A DNA stretch of 64,000 nt from contig NCEB01000019.1 in assembly GCA_002280475.1 (NCBI GenBank), forward strand, positions 49,378 through 113,377. Reading direction: 5' to 3'. A program made the position numbers and the translations under genes. The notes under the pieces were generated by a model that was given only the letters and a program-made list of their open reading frames with translations, did not search any database and was not told the DNA's origin. Shown one piece after another: positions 16,068-27,800 of the stretch; position 1 is the first letter of the stretch, and each line of letters starts with the position of its first letter. The stretch is from Brevundimonas subvibrioides (GTDB taxonomy: Bacteria; Pseudomonadota; Alphaproteobacteria; Caulobacterales; Caulobacteraceae).

Positions 16068-17588
16068 TCAGTCGTTGAGCGGCGCGCCCAGCTCGAAGCG
16101 CCAGGCGTCGGCGGCGGCGCGCATCGGGGCGCGGGCCTTGGCCTCGGTCTCGGCGTATTCGGCGGCCGGGTCGCTGTCGGCGACGACGCCGGCACCCGCC
16201 TGGACGAAGACGTGGCCGTCGGCGAACATCGCGGTCCGCAGGACGATGCAGATGTCGGCCTCTCCGCCCGCCGAGATGTAGCCGACACCCCCGCCGTAGC
16301 CGACGCCACGCTTGGTCAGCTCCAGTTCGTCGATGATCTCCATGGCCCGGACCTTGGGCGCGCCCGACAGGGTGCCGGCGGGCAGGGCGGCCAGCAGGGT
16401 GTCGACGGCGTCGAGGTCAGGGTGGGCCCGACCCTCGACGTTGGAGACGATGTGCATGACCTGGCTGTAGCGTTCGACGACGAAGCTCTCGGTCACGCGC
16501 ACGCTGCCGGGCGCGGCGACGCGGCCGACGTCGTTGCGGCCCAGGTCCAGCAGCATCAGGTGTTCGGCGCGCTCCTTGGGATCGGCCAGCAGTTCGGCCT
16601 CCAGCGCGCGGTCGGCCTCGGGCGTCGCGCCGCGCGAACGGGTGCCCGCCAGGGGGCGGATTGTGACGCCGCCGTCCTTCAGCCGCACCAGGATTTCGGG
16701 GCTGGACCCCGCCAGCTGGAAGTCGCCGAAGTTGAGGAAGTACAGATAGGGCGACGGGTTCTGGCACCGCAGCGAGCGGTAAAAGGCGAACGGATCGCCG
16801 CCGTAGGGCGCGCTGAACCGGTGGCTGAGCACGACCTGGAAGATGTCGCCGGCGGCGATGTAGTCCTTGGCCCGGGCGACCAGGTCGGCATAGGCGGGCC
16901 CATCGACCGGCGAGCCGAACGCGGGCGCGTCGGCCGGCACGATCGGTGCGCGGGCCAGCAACGGACGGCGCAGGTCGGCCTCGAAGGCGTCCAGCCGTGC
17001 CGAGGCGGCGTCTGTGTCGCGTTCCGCGTCGCCGCCGGGCCAGACCGGGGCCATGACGACGATCTCGTGCATGACCGAATCGAAGACGGCGATCAGGGAC
17101 GGCCGCGTCAGGACCGAATCGGGCAGGCCGAGCGGGTCGGGATTGGGCGCGCCGAGCGGCTCCAGCAGCCGGACCGTGTCATAGCCGAACACGCCGAACA
17201 GACCGGCCGCCATGGGGGGCAGGCCCTCGGGGATCTGGAACCGGGTCTCGGCGATCAGGGCGCGCAGGCTGTCGAGCGCGCCGCCCGGCTGGGGCGTGAA
17301 ACGGCCGGCGGCGATGTCCTTGCCTCGCGCGATCTCGGCGGTGTCGGCATGGCAGCGCCAGACGACGTCGGGGTCCAGAGTGATGATCGAATAGCGGCCG
17401 TTCAGGGCCCCGCCCTCGACCGATTCCAGCAGGAAGGCGTGGGGGCGGCCCCAACCGACCTTCAGATAGGCCGAGACCGGCGTTTCCAGGTCGTCGACGA
17501 TGCGCCGGTGGACGATGGCCGGGCGGCCGGCGCGAAGGGCGGCGAGGACAGCCTCGCGCGCCGGATCGGCACCGGCGGCCTGGCTCAT
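16068..17588 (-). CDS. trpE: Anthranilate synthase component I
   Basis: TrpE converts chorismate to anthranilate with ammonia from TrpG, the first step of tryptophan synthesis. The 506-residue length is normal. Typical segments are DIFQVVLSHRF, SSPEILVRL, IRPLAGTRSRG, DLGRNDVGRV and GTLSGAPKVRAMEIIDELE. Its ATG overlaps the stop of ppiD by 4 bases, so it is translated from a ppiD-trpE message. No trpG lies within the window downstream. Confidence 0.97.
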   Translation of the reverse strand: MSQAAGADPAREAVLAALRAGRPAIVHRRIVDDLETPVSAYLKVGWGRPHAFLLESVEGGALNGRYSIITLDPDVVWRCHADTAEIARGKDIAAGRFTPQPGGALDSLRALIAETRFQIPEGLPPMAAGLFGVFGYDTVRLLEPLGAPNPDPLGLPDSVLTRPSLIAVFDSVMHEIVVMAPVWPGGDAERDTDAASARLDAFEADLRRPLLARAPIVPADAPAFGSPVDGPAYADLVARAKDYIAAGDIFQVVLSHRFSAPYGGDPFAFYRSLRCQNPSPYLYFLNFGDFQLAGSSPEILVRLKDGGVTIRPLAGTRSRGATPEADRALEAELLADPKERAEHLMLLDLGRNDVGRVAAPGSVRVTESFVVERYSQVMHIVSNVEGRAHPDLDAVDTLLAALPAGTLSGAPKVRAMEIIDELELTKRGVGYGGGVGYISAGGEADICIVLRTAMFADGHVFVQAGAGVVADSDPAAEYAETEAKARAPMRAAADAWRFELGAPLND

Positions 17589-19513
17589 TGGGCGGGAGCG
17601 GCGGGCGTGGCGGCCCCAGGCGCCGCGGGGGCGTCTACGCCGAGGGTCTCCAGCGCCAGGGCCGGGTCGTTCTCCGCCTTGGACCGGGTGGCGGCGGCAT
17701 TGACCAGCACTTCGCCGATGCCGCCGACGAACTCCTGCGAGATGCGGGGACGGATCTGGTCGGCGAACGGCGCGCTGGCGGCCGGATCGGCGGCGCGGAT
17801 GGCGTCCACGCGGCCGACGATGGCGCTGGTTTCCGATGCCGGGCTGGAGAAGACCTGACCGCGGCCCTGGCCGAACAGGCCCTGCAGCACGCCGTCGCCG
17901 AGATCGGCCTGGGCTTCGGCGTTCTGCTGGACATTGGTGCGGGTGTTCAGGGTGGCGCCGGCCGAGGCGGCGACGGCAGCGATGTCCTCGCCGCCGCGAA
18001 CACGGGTGGCCAGACGCTCGGCGAGGGCCGACAGGCGGCGGGCGTTCTCACGCTGGGCCCAGGCCTGGGTCAGCGGCTCGCGGACCTCTGCGAGGGTGGG
18101 CAGGGCGGCCGGGGTGACCTCGTCCAGACGGACGACGAAATACTGGCCTTCGCCCGCGTCCACGACTTCGCTTTCGGCCCCGGGGGTCAGGGCATAGGCG
18201 TTCTGAAGGATCAGGGGCGGGGCGTTCAGCGGCTGGCCGTCGGGCAGACGGCCGTCCTGGGTGAAGGGCGGCAGCTGGACGACACGGGCGCCGACCTCCT
18301 CGACCGCCTGGGCCAGGGTCTTGCCCTCGGCGCGCGCCTTTTCATAGGCCTCGACGCGGCTGAACACCCGGGCGCGGGCGTCCTCGAGCTGCAGCTCCTG
18401 GATGACGGCGTCGCGGACGCTGTCGAGGGTGGCGGGCTGGCCGGGGCTGACGGATGTCACCTTGGCGACCGCGAAGCCGACACGCGCCTGGATGGGGGCG
18501 GACACCTGGTCGGCGGCGAGGCCGAACACGGCGGTGCCGATGGCCGGATCGGTCACCGCGCTCTGGGGCTGGTCGACATAGGGGACGGCCTCGATGTTGT
18601 TGGCCTCGGCCACCGCCTCGGGCGACTGGCCAGCGCGCAGGGCGGCGGCGATCCGCTCGGCGGCGGCGCGGTCGGCGACGGTCAGGGTGGTGAAGCTGCG
18701 ACGCTCTGGCGTCGACAGGGCCTCGCGGCGGAACTCGAAGCGTTCGACGATCCGGGCCTCAGGAATGGCGGGGGCGGCGGCGTTCGGCGCGTCGCTGAAG
18801 ACGATGACCGAGGCGATGCGGAACTCCGGGCGGCGCAGCTGGGCGGCGTTCTCGTTCAGGAAGGCGGTCAGCTGGGCGTCGGTCGGGGGCGGCGTGGTGC
18901 CCGCCATGGCCTGGGTCACGGTGAACCAGCGGCCGTCGCGGACCTCGAAGGCACGGGCGGCGACGAGGGCGCCATAGACACGGGGCGCGCGCAGGCCTGC
19001 GGCCACGGCGGCGGCGAAATGCTCGGACACGGCGGTGTCGCGGAACTCTTCTTCCAGCTGCAGGGGCGTGATGTTCTGCTGGGCCAGCATCTGCTGGTAG
19101 GTGGCCTCGTCGAAGGCCCCGGTGATCTGGTCGAAGAAGGCGGGGATCTCGCGGATCCGGTCCAGCACCAGGCTCTCGTCCACGCGGATGCCGACGCCGT
19201 GGGCCCAGTTCAGGAAGCCCAGGCGGCGGGTCTGGCTCTCCAGATACTGGATGTGGGCGTTCTCGGCGACGAGGTCGTCGAGGCTGACGGGGCGGCCCTG
19301 CTCCTGTTGCAGGTTCTCGCGGATACGGTCGAAGTCGGCGCGGAACTGGGCGGGGGTCAGTGAGCGGTCGCCGGCGTCGATGACGTTGCGAGGCCCGAAG
19401 CTGCCGAACACATCGGTCTGGGTGCCGCCGACGACGGCGAAGCTGAGGATCAGCAGCGCGAACAGGGCGATCGCCCACTTGGACTTGGCGAAGTCGCGGA
19501 AGCCGGAAATCAT
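17585..19513 (-). CDS. ppiD: SurA/PpiD-type periplasmic peptidyl-prolyl isomerase, membrane-anchored
   Basis: This 642-residue chaperone has one N-terminal membrane helix (AIALFALLILSFAVVGG, about 14-30), a SurA-like N-domain and a central parvulin-like PPIase region. A second chaperone region and an Ala/Pro-rich tail follow. It likely helps fold exported outer-membrane proteins. I start at ATG 19513 (MISGFRDFAKSKW). The longer reading to 20515 crosses tpiA antisense and was rejected. It overlaps trpE and diverges from tpiA. Confidence 0.93.
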   Translation of the reverse strand: MISGFRDFAKSKWAIALFALLILSFAVVGGTQTDVFGSFGPRNVIDAGDRSLTPAQFRADFDRIRENLQQEQGRPVSLDDLVAENAHIQYLESQTRRLGFLNWAHGVGIRVDESLVLDRIREIPAFFDQITGAFDEATYQQMLAQQNITPLQLEEEFRDTAVSEHFAAAVAAGLRAPRVYGALVAARAFEVRDGRWFTVTQAMAGTTPPPTDAQLTAFLNENAAQLRRPEFRIASVIVFSDAPNAAAPAIPEARIVERFEFRREALSTPERRSFTTLTVADRAAAERIAAALRAGQSPEAVAEANNIEAVPYVDQPQSAVTDPAIGTAVFGLAADQVSAPIQARVGFAVAKVTSVSPGQPATLDSVRDAVIQELQLEDARARVFSRVEAYEKARAEGKTLAQAVEEVGARVVQLPPFTQDGRLPDGQPLNAPPLILQNAYALTPGAESEVVDAGEGQYFVVRLDEVTPAALPTLAEVREPLTQAWAQRENARRLSALAERLATRVRGGEDIAAVAASAGATLNTRTNVQQNAEAQADLGDGVLQGLFGQGRGQVFSSPASETSAIVGRVDAIRAADPAASAPFADQIRPRISQEFVGGIGEVLVNAAATRSKAENDPALALETLGVDAPAAPGAATPAAPAQ

Positions 19514-19657
19514 GGAAGCAGGCCTGAGAAGCGTCGGACGGCGGGAAGCGCCTCGCTGGCCTATAGGGGAGGGGGGGCGATCCTCGCAAGCGCAGACCGG
19601 CGTGCGCGCCGACCGGTGGGCTTGGCGCCGGTCGAGGCGGTGCCTAGACAGGCCCAC

Positions 19658-20401
19658 ATGAAACAATCCGTGAAGATGATCGTCGGCAACTGGAAGATGA
19701 ACGGCCTGGCGGCGTCGTTGGGCGAGGCGGAGGCGGTGCGCGACACCCTGGCGGGCCAACCGACGGCCCACCGGGTCGGCCTGTGCCTGCCCGCGACCCT
19801 GATCGCCCAGGCGGCGTGGCGACTGAAGGGCGGGTCGGTCGAGATCGGAGGCCAGGATTGCCACGCCGAGGCCTCGGGCGCCTTCACCGGCTCGGTGTCG
19901 GCCGGGATGCTGAAGGACGCGGGAGCCTCGCTGGTGATCGTGGGGCATTCCGAAAGACGCGCGGGCTTCGGCGAGAGCGACGCGGACGTGGCGGCCAAGG
20001 TCGAGGCGGCGCTGCGGGCCGGGCTGGAGCCCATCGTCTGCGTCGGCGAGACACTGGAGCAGCGGGACGCGGGCCGTGCGGTCGAGGTGGTGACGGCCCA
20101 GGTCGCGGGATCGCTGCCCGAAAGCCTGCGCGGCCGGGACTTCGCCGTGGCCTACGAGCCGGTCTGGGCCATCGGCACCGGCCGGACGCCGACGGTCGAG
20201 CAGGTCGCCGAGATGCACGCCGCGATCCGGGCCGCGCTGGTCGAGGGGCTGGGCGCGACGACGACGCCGATCCTGTATGGCGGGTCGGTCAATCCGAGGA
20301 ACGCGGCAGAACTTCTGTCTGTCGCGGAGGTCGGGGGCGCGCTGGTTGGAGGGGCGTCGCTGAAGGCGGACGACTTCCTGGCGATCGTGCGGGCGGCTTG
20401 A
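19658..20401 (+). CDS. tpiA: Triose-phosphate isomerase
   Basis: TpiA interconverts dihydroxyacetone phosphate and glyceraldehyde 3-phosphate in glycolysis. The 247-residue protein has GNWKMNG with the active-site Lys, GHSERR with the catalytic His, AYEPVWAIGTG with the catalytic Glu and LYGGSV for phosphate binding. ATG 19658 (MKQSVKMIVGNW) fits the family; a GTG at 19616 would add 14 unsupported residues. It is divergent from ppiD with a 144-base gap. Confidence 0.97.
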   Translation: MKQSVKMIVGNWKMNGLAASLGEAEAVRDTLAGQPTAHRVGLCLPATLIAQAAWRLKGGSVEIGGQDCHAEASGAFTGSVSAGMLKDAGASLVIVGHSERRAGFGESDADVAAKVEAALRAGLEPIVCVGETLEQRDAGRAVEVVTAQVAGSLPESLRGRDFAVAYEPVWAIGTGRTPTVEQVAEMHAAIRAALVEGLGATTTPILYGGSVNPRNAAELLSVAEVGGALVGGASLKADDFLAIVRAA

Positions 20402-20406
20402 GTGTT

Positions 20407-20589
20407 CCTTCTCCCCCTGCGGGAGAAGGTGGCCCGGAGGGCCGGATGAGGGGTGAAAGGAAACGGCACCAACGGGGGGCCGTCGGCATCCCCAATCCCA
20501 TCCACCGAGTGTCACCCCTCATCCTATCGCGCCAAGGCGACGGCTGCGCCGTCGGGCGCGATGTCCTTCTCCCGCAAGGGGAGAAGGAG
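20407..20589. repeat. Intergenic inverted-repeat element, family D-like copy 3
   Basis: The arms CCTTCTCCCCCTGCGGGAGA (from 20407) and CTTCTCCCGCAAGGGGAGAA (to 20589) bracket inner arms GATGAGGGGTG / CACCCCTCATC. The right half also has GGCGACGGCTGCGCCGTCG, a hairpin. It fills most of the 266-base tpiA-secG gap. Confidence 0.75.
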
Positions 20590-20667
20590 GGCTTTGCGCG
20601 ATCTCCTCAACGATGATAGACGCCGCCGCTTGATCGGCGGGGGCTCTCGCCACACATAAGCGGCACC

Positions 20668-21087
20668 ATGCTCCAGACCATTCTCCTCGTCGCCATGATC
20701 ATCATCTCGATCGCCCTGACGGCGGTCGTCCTGCTGCAGCGCTCCGAAGGGGGCGCTCTGGGCATGGGCGGCGGGCCTTCGGGCTTCATGACCGCGCGCG
20801 GTGCCGGCAATCTGCTGACCGTCGCGACCTGGTGGCTGGGCGGGGCCTTCGGGGCCTGCGCCATCCTGCTGACCATCGTCGGCAACATCGAACGCTCCAG
20901 CCAGTCGGTCGTTGACGCCGACGCCCTCGGCTCGATCGCCATCGGCAGCACGGCCACGCCCGAGACGGCGCCGAGCACCGCTCCCGCCCCGACCGCCCCG
21001 GCCCAGCCGGCCGCGCCGTCGCTCGACGACCTGGAAGCCAGCCTGCCGACGGTCGGCGCCACCCCGGCCCCCGCGCCGGAGCAATAA
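20668..21087 (+). CDS. secG: Preprotein translocase subunit SecG
   Basis: This small subunit of the SecYEG channel has two membrane helices (about 3-23 and 50-70). Between them is the family loop VLLQRSEGGALGMGGG. The 139-residue length includes a disordered Ala/Pro/Thr tail of about 60 residues, as in related alphaproteobacteria. The gene lies upstream of pyrG, separated by a terminator-like hairpin. Confidence 0.95.
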   Translation: MLQTILLVAMIIISIALTAVVLLQRSEGGALGMGGGPSGFMTARGAGNLLTVATWWLGGAFGACAILLTIVGNIERSSQSVVDADALGSIAIGSTATPETAPSTAPAPTAPAQPAAPSLDDLEASLPTVGATPAPAPEQ

Positions 21088-21130
21088 GGGAATGGCGGGG
21101 ACCCTCCGCCGCTCCTCCCGCCGTCATCGC

Positions 21131-21168
21131 CTCCGCTCCGGACCCGCTCCGGGGCGGAGTTTTGTTTT
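21131..21168 (+). terminator. Probable rho-independent terminator after secG
   Basis: CTCCGC (21131-21136) pairs with GCGGAG (21154-21159), and additional GC pairing is possible within the loop. The run TTTTGTTTT follows. It lies 44 bases after secG and before the pyrG leader. Confidence 0.65.
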
Positions 21169-21223
21169 CAACAGCGGATCGCGCTCCGATCCACAGCGTC
21201 AGCCCGAATCAGGGCTAAGGTGA

Positions 21224-22879
<1,656 letters not shown>

Positions 22880-22919
22880 GGGTCGCCGGAGTTCCAGTGC
22901 AGGGGCTGTGGACTCCAAG

Positions 22920-23055
22920 GTCAAAGGGACTCGATCGTCCCCGGGAGAGGTTTGCTATTTATTACAATAGCTTGTAGTATATTTCTTCGCGGCTACATCC
23001 GAAATTGTACCTTTTGGACTCGGTGCCTCCGGAGTCTAATCCGCCCCTTGGGGCC
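22920..23055. other. AT-rich, hairpin-dense intergenic segment (possible structured RNA or foreign remnant)
   Basis: Between pyrG and the opposing lipoprotein gene lies a stretch far poorer in GC than its surroundings, especially 22950-23015. It contains several small hairpins: GGGAC/GTCCC (22926-22941), GCTATT/AATAGC (22954-22971), TGTAG/CTACA (22973-22997), GACTC/GAGTC (23017-23036) and CCCC/GGGG (23044-23053). No open frame of any length and no tRNA, tmRNA or 5S match is apparent. Confidence 0.45.
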
Positions 23056-23065
23056 AGCCAACGCT

Positions 23066-23326
23066 TTAAGGGTTCGGCGTCTCGCGCGGCAGGGTCGGAT
23101 CCGCGACCGTGCCGTCAGGGTTGGCCGTGTCGTCGGATTCGTTCGACGAGCCGGGCACGCCGCCACCTTCGGGCGGGGCGTAGCCGACGCTGGGTTCGGC
23201 CGGCGTGGTCCCCTCCGGCGCCGTGGCGTTGGTGTCGGGCACCGATGCGGGCTCCTCGGGCTGGGAACAGGCGGCCAGGGTCAGGGCGGCGGCGACGGGC
23301 AGGGCAATCCGGGCGATCAGGCGCAT
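23066..23326 (-). CDS. Small lipoprotein of unknown function
   Basis: This 86-residue protein starts at ATG 23326, preceded by GAGGAGA. It has a signal peptide with lipobox TLAAC (Cys at about residue 20). The remainder is a disordered acidic segment rich in Pro, Glu, Gly and Thr with no recognisable domain. It is divergent from the flavin reductase gene. Confidence 0.75.
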   Translation of the reverse strand: MRLIARIALPVAAALTLAACSQPEEPASVPDTNATAPEGTTPAEPSVGYAPPEGGGVPGSSNESDDTANPDGTVADPTLPRETPNP

Positions 23327-23437
23327 GGGTGTCTCCTCATGGTAGAGCTGCAACCCGGATCACGCCGTTCGGGTTCCGCGACCCGTGCGGCGGGATGACC
23401 GTTGCCACCGGAGACGCGGTCGCCTAGGTCCGGAGCC

Positions 23438-23950
23438 GTGAGCCTAGAACCCATTCCCGACGACGCCGTGAGCCAGAGCGAGGCCCGGGCCTATCGCGAC
23501 GCGCTGGGGGCCTTCGCGACAGGCGTCTGTGTCGTCACGGCCGACGGGCCGGACGGGCCGTTGGGCATCACCATCAACTCCTTCACCTCGGTGTCGCTGA
23601 GGCCCCGACTGGTGATGTGGTGCCTGGACGAGCGTTCCGAGCGGTATCCGGCCTTCGCTGAGGCCGAACGGTTCGCCATCCATGTGCTGGACGCCCAGTC
23701 CGAAGCCCTGGCCCGCCGGTTCGCCAGGGGCAGCGGTATCATGGTCGAGGGCGAGTTCGAACGGATCGGCGACGGGCCGCCGCAGCTGGCCGCCGCCGCC
23801 GCGCGCTTCGACTGCCGCACCCATCAGCGGGTCCAGATGGGTGACCATGTGATCCTGGTCGGGGCCGTCGAGGGGTTCGCCGCGTCGGACAGCGCGACCT
23901 TGACCTATTTCCGGGGCCGGTACGGCATCGCGGGCGGAGCAGGGGCATGA
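23438..23950 (+). CDS. Flavin reductase family protein (FMN-binding split barrel)
   Basis: The 170-residue protein fits NAD(P)H:flavin oxidoreductases that feed reduced flavin to monooxygenases. Motifs include FATGVCVVTADGPDGPLGITINSFTSVS and the C-terminal GDHVILVGAVEGF with YFRGRYG. I prefer GTG 23438; a GTG at 23468 is possible and a TTG at 23402 less likely. The stop overlaps the next gene by 4 bases (ATGA), linking it to a beta-hydroxyacid dehydrogenase. Confidence 0.88.
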   Translation: MSLEPIPDDAVSQSEARAYRDALGAFATGVCVVTADGPDGPLGITINSFTSVSLRPRLVMWCLDERSERYPAFAEAERFAIHVLDAQSEALARRFARGSGIMVEGEFERIGDGPPQLAAAAARFDCRTHQRVQMGDHVILVGAVEGFAASDSATLTYFRGRYGIAGGAGA

Positions 23951-24798
23951 GGATCGGGTTCGCCGGGCTGGGCGTCATGGGCGGGCCGATGGCGCGGCAC
24001 CTGATCGGCGCCGGGCATTCGGTGGCCGGCTACAACCGCTCGCCGGAGAAGGCGCGGGCCTGGGCCGAGGCGCATGGCGGCCGGTTCGCGGCGACGGCGG
24101 CCGAAGCGGCGGAGGGGGCGGAGCTGTTCGTCCTGTGCGTCGGCAACGACGATGACGTGCGGCGGGTCGCAGGCGAGGTCCTGCCGGCTCTGGGCGGGGG
24201 CGCGGTGATCGTGGATCACACCACGACCTCGGCGAAGGTGGCGCGCGAGATGGCGGGGGTGGCGGCCGAACGCGGCGTGGCCTTCATCGACGCGCCGGTC
24301 TCGGGCGGTCAGGCCGGGGCCGAGAACGGGCAGCTGAGCGTCATGGCCGGCGGCGACGCCGAGGCGCTGGAGCGGGTGCGGCCGGTGCTGATGAGCTATT
24401 CCAAGGCGATCCAGCATATGGGGCCGTCGGGGGCCGGCCAACTGACCAAGATGGTCAACCAGATCGCCATCGCGGGCGTGGTCCAGGGCCTGGCCGAGGC
24501 GGTGCATTTCGCGCAAGGAGCCGGGCTCGACACCGACGCGGTCTACGAGGCGATCTCCAAGGGGGCGGCCCAGTCCTGGCAGATGGACAACCGCTGGAAG
24601 ACGGCGGCGCGGGGCGAGTTCGACTTCGGCTTCGCCGTAGACTGGATGAGGAAGGATCTCGGGCTGGTGCTGGACGAGGCGCGGACGAACGGCACGCAGC
24701 TCGCCATCACCGCTCTCGTCGATCAGTTCTATGCCGAGGTGCAGGCCATGGGCGGATCGCGATGGGACACCTCGAGCCTGAAGGCGCGGCTGAAGTAG
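23947..24798 (+). CDS. NAD(P)-dependent beta-hydroxyacid dehydrogenase (3-hydroxyisobutyrate dehydrogenase family)
   Basis: This 283-residue oxidoreductase has the N-terminal NAD(P) site GFAGLGVMGGPMARHL. The substrate motif DAPVSGGQAGAENGQLSVM follows, and the catalytic Lys lies in GAGQLTKMVNQ. It reduces or oxidises a short beta-hydroxy acid or semialdehyde; the exact substrate is unknown. Coupling to a flavin reductase is not typical for valine breakdown, so I give no gene symbol. Confidence 0.92.
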   Translation: MRIGFAGLGVMGGPMARHLIGAGHSVAGYNRSPEKARAWAEAHGGRFAATAAEAAEGAELFVLCVGNDDDVRRVAGEVLPALGGGAVIVDHTTTSAKVAREMAGVAAERGVAFIDAPVSGGQAGAENGQLSVMAGGDAEALERVRPVLMSYSKAIQHMGPSGAGQLTKMVNQIAIAGVVQGLAEAVHFAQGAGLDTDAVYEAISKGAAQSWQMDNRWKTAARGEFDFGFAVDWMRKDLGLVLDEARTNGTQLAITALVDQFYAEVQAMGGSRWDTSSLKARLK

Positions 24799-24812
24799 AA
24801 CCGGTTCAACCC

Positions 24813-24843
24813 ACGTCGTCATTCTCGGATCAAGTCCGAGGAT
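24813..24843. repeat. Family B repeat, single arm
   Basis: One arm of the family B repeat (ATTCTCGGATCAAGTCCGAG, then GAT) lies in the gap between the dehydrogenase and the convergent autotransporter gene. Its palindrome CTCGGATCAAGTCCGAG could act as a bidirectional terminator hairpin. Confidence 0.7.
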
Positions 24844-24863
24844 ATCCCTAAGCCAAATGCGCC

Positions 24864-27800
24864 CTAGAACCGGAAGCTGGCCCGCAGCAGAAGGGTGTAG
24901 CGGACGTAGTCCTCGATCATCTCGGCGTCGGCGGTGACCGACAGGCGGCCCAGGTCGTTGCCGACCGACAGGTTGAAGCCCGCGATCGGTCCGCCGCCTT
25001 CGATGGAGTCCGGCGTCAGGGTGAAGGGACCGCCGCCCGAGACGAAGCGGGCGATGGTCTCGCCCGGATCGACCGAGATGTTCTGGCGCCAGCCGAGGCG
25101 CAGCTCCGGCCGAATCCAGCCGTTCTCGCCAAAGCCGTAGCCGATATTCACCGCCGCCACGCCCGCGAACATGTGCCCGTCGCGGTCCTCGATCTCGAGG
25201 TTGAAGCCGTCGTTCAGGCCTTCCTCGACGTGGGCGTCCTCGCTGAGCGAGAAATATTCCAGGTAGGCCTCGGGACGGATGTTCAGCCGCCCGAAGTTGC
25301 GCTCATACGAAGCGCCGCCCGCCAGCGAAAGGGTGAAGCCGTTCCAGCTGGACTGGTTGATCAGGTTGATGTCCTGGGTCACCAGCTGACGCGTGGACTC
25401 GAAGGTGGCATAGCCGCCGGCCGCCCGCGCCCAGGTCGACCAGGCCTGCCCCTGGGCGCGCCACGACAGGCCCAGCTCGATCAGGCTGGCCGACAGGATT
25501 TCCTCGGCCTCGGCCTCGGGGTCTTCGATGTCGGACGAGGTGAAGGCCACGGTGACACCCAGCGCTCCCAGGCTGGTGCCGCGCTCGACGCCACCGGCCA
25601 CGCCGAAGCCTTCGGAGCGGAAGCCGTAGGAATCGGTCTTGTCCTTGTCGGCGTAGAAGTTGATCTCCTGCAGCCAGGCGCTGGTCTCGCCGGGGGTGAC
25701 CGTGGCGTTGCGGCCGGACAGGGCGCGGGTGACCGCGTCGACGCCCGACGCCAGCGACAGCAGCGGTCCGCCGGAATGGTCGGGCAGGATCTGCTCGTAC
25801 AGATCGATGAAGCCCTCGCGCCCCGCCTGGGCGATGAAGAGTTCGCGCAACGGGGTGTTGCCGGACAGGGCGCCGTAGAAGGCGTCGAAGGCCTGGGCCT
25901 CGACCGCGATCAGGTCGGCTTCGGCGGCGGTGCGGCGACGGGCATCGACGAAGACATCGCCGGCGGCGACATCGGTTCCGGCCGCCACCACGAACAGATA
26001 GGGCGAGTTCGCCTGCACCGCCGACTGGTCGAGAGCGCCGGCGTTCAGCACATCGGCGTCGATGATGGTGAAGCGGCGAGGATCGGTGATCAGCGAGTTG
26101 AAGCGAATACCCAGCCCGGCACCGGCCGCCAGGGTGGCTGTGCCGTTGACCCTGAAGCCGGCGTTGCTGCCGGTCGCGGGATCGAGCGTGACGATCAGGT
26201 CTCCACTCGAGCCGATGTTCAGGCTGGTCGCGCCGGTGACGCCCACCTGGCGGGCGTCGAGGGTGCCGTTGGCGACGTCGACGGTCAGCAGACCATCGGT
26301 GTCCGTCACCGCGCCTGTGACGACGCTGCCGCCGGTGATCGACAGCCGGTCCGCGCCGGTGCCGAAGGCGATGGCCCCGCGGACCTGGCCGTTCTCGACC
26401 GACAGGATGTCGGCGCCCGAGCCGAAGCGCACATCGCCCACGATCGCCGGCTCGCGCGAATTGGGCACGCCGTCACCGTCGGTGTCGGGATCCAGGTCGG
26501 ACGGGGTGCTGGTCACGCCGAACTGGCGCACGGTCACGCCGGTGGTGTTCGCCGACACGTCGATCGCGGTCGCCGTGCCCGTGACGGCGTCGCCGGCCAG
26601 ATTGGGGGCCACGAGGGCCTGAACGAAGCGGGAGTTGGTCAGCGTCGTCAAGGAGCCCGACAGGTCCCGGATGCCGTAGGCGCTGCCCAGGCCGCCGTTG
26701 GCGTTGACCAGGATGGAGCCCGAGTTGTTCAGCGTCGGCACGCTGGCTCCGGCCCCGATCAGCACGCCCCCCGCGCTGACGTTGTCGACGGTCGAGACGA
26801 TGCCCGTGCTGATCGCGCTGGTGTTGTCGAAGCGGGGAGTCGAGACACCTGCGCCGATCGAGACGCCCGTCGTCGATGCGTTGCGGCCAACAGCCGTGAT
26901 ATTGCCCTCGTTGCGGACGCCGCCGGCGATCGCAACGGTCTGGCCACCCGCCACGCCCAGCTGGATGCCGGTCGTGCTGATGCCGTCGTAGACGCCGTCG
27001 CTGTTGATCGTGCCCCGGTTGATGAGGCCGTAGTTCAGGTCGCCTGTTCCAGCGGCACCCAGTGTGATGGAGCGGGTCGAGGAGCCGACGAGAAGCGCCG
27101 GCGCGGCACCGTAGCTGGTCAGGGCCGAGTTGCCCTCGACCGAGTCCTGAATCCCGTCGTTGTCCTCATCGGTCGAGGTGGTGCTGTTGTCGGCCGGGCG
27201 CACGTCGAGCACGACGCCACCGGCCACATTGCCCGCGACGACGACCGTCGATCCGCCCTGTAGCAGATCGTCGGGCTCCAGCCGGCCGATGGCGGCGTCG
27301 CTGGGCCGGTTGATTGAGCGATAGCCGGTAGACGTCATCGCCCCCTGGAGCGTCAGGCGCCCACCTACGTCGCCCTGGATGTTGACGCTCGACGCGCCCT
27401 CACCCTGGGCCGCGACCGTGCCACCCAGGTTCACTGGACCGGAGACGGAGCCGGTCTGGTTGTAACCGATGGCATTGGTGCCGATGGCGCGCATCGAGCC
27501 GAACACCGTCACATTGCCGGTCAGGTCCCGTTCCAGCGAGACGGTGCGGGCACCGTTGCCCTCGACCTGAAGGTTGGCCGTGCTTTCGATCAGAATGTTG
27601 CCGGTCAGGGCCGTGCCGCCTGTCAGGCGCAGGGCGTACCGATCGACACCGTTCGCGAAGGGGCCATCCAGATCGCCGTCGCTGTCGGTGTCCGGATAGG
27701 TTTCGATATTGTCGGTGGCGGTGATGTTGCCGCCGATGGTGACGTTCGCCGCCGTGGCGCCGGGGCCCACCAGGATGCCCGTCGATCCGTCGGCCGAGTT

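Noticed and set aside
19514..20515. Long N-terminal extension of the PpiD frame
   Set aside because: It runs antisense through tpiA; the natural start with membrane helix is ATG 19513.
22880..23065. tmRNA, tRNA or 5S RNA in the AT-rich gap
   Set aside because: No acceptor stem with CCA, T-loop consensus or 5S core could be found.
25173..27263. Large plus-strand frame opposite the autotransporter
   Set aside because: It lacks domain similarity and mirrors the repetitive passenger; the minus-strand protein has a signal peptide and barrel terminus.
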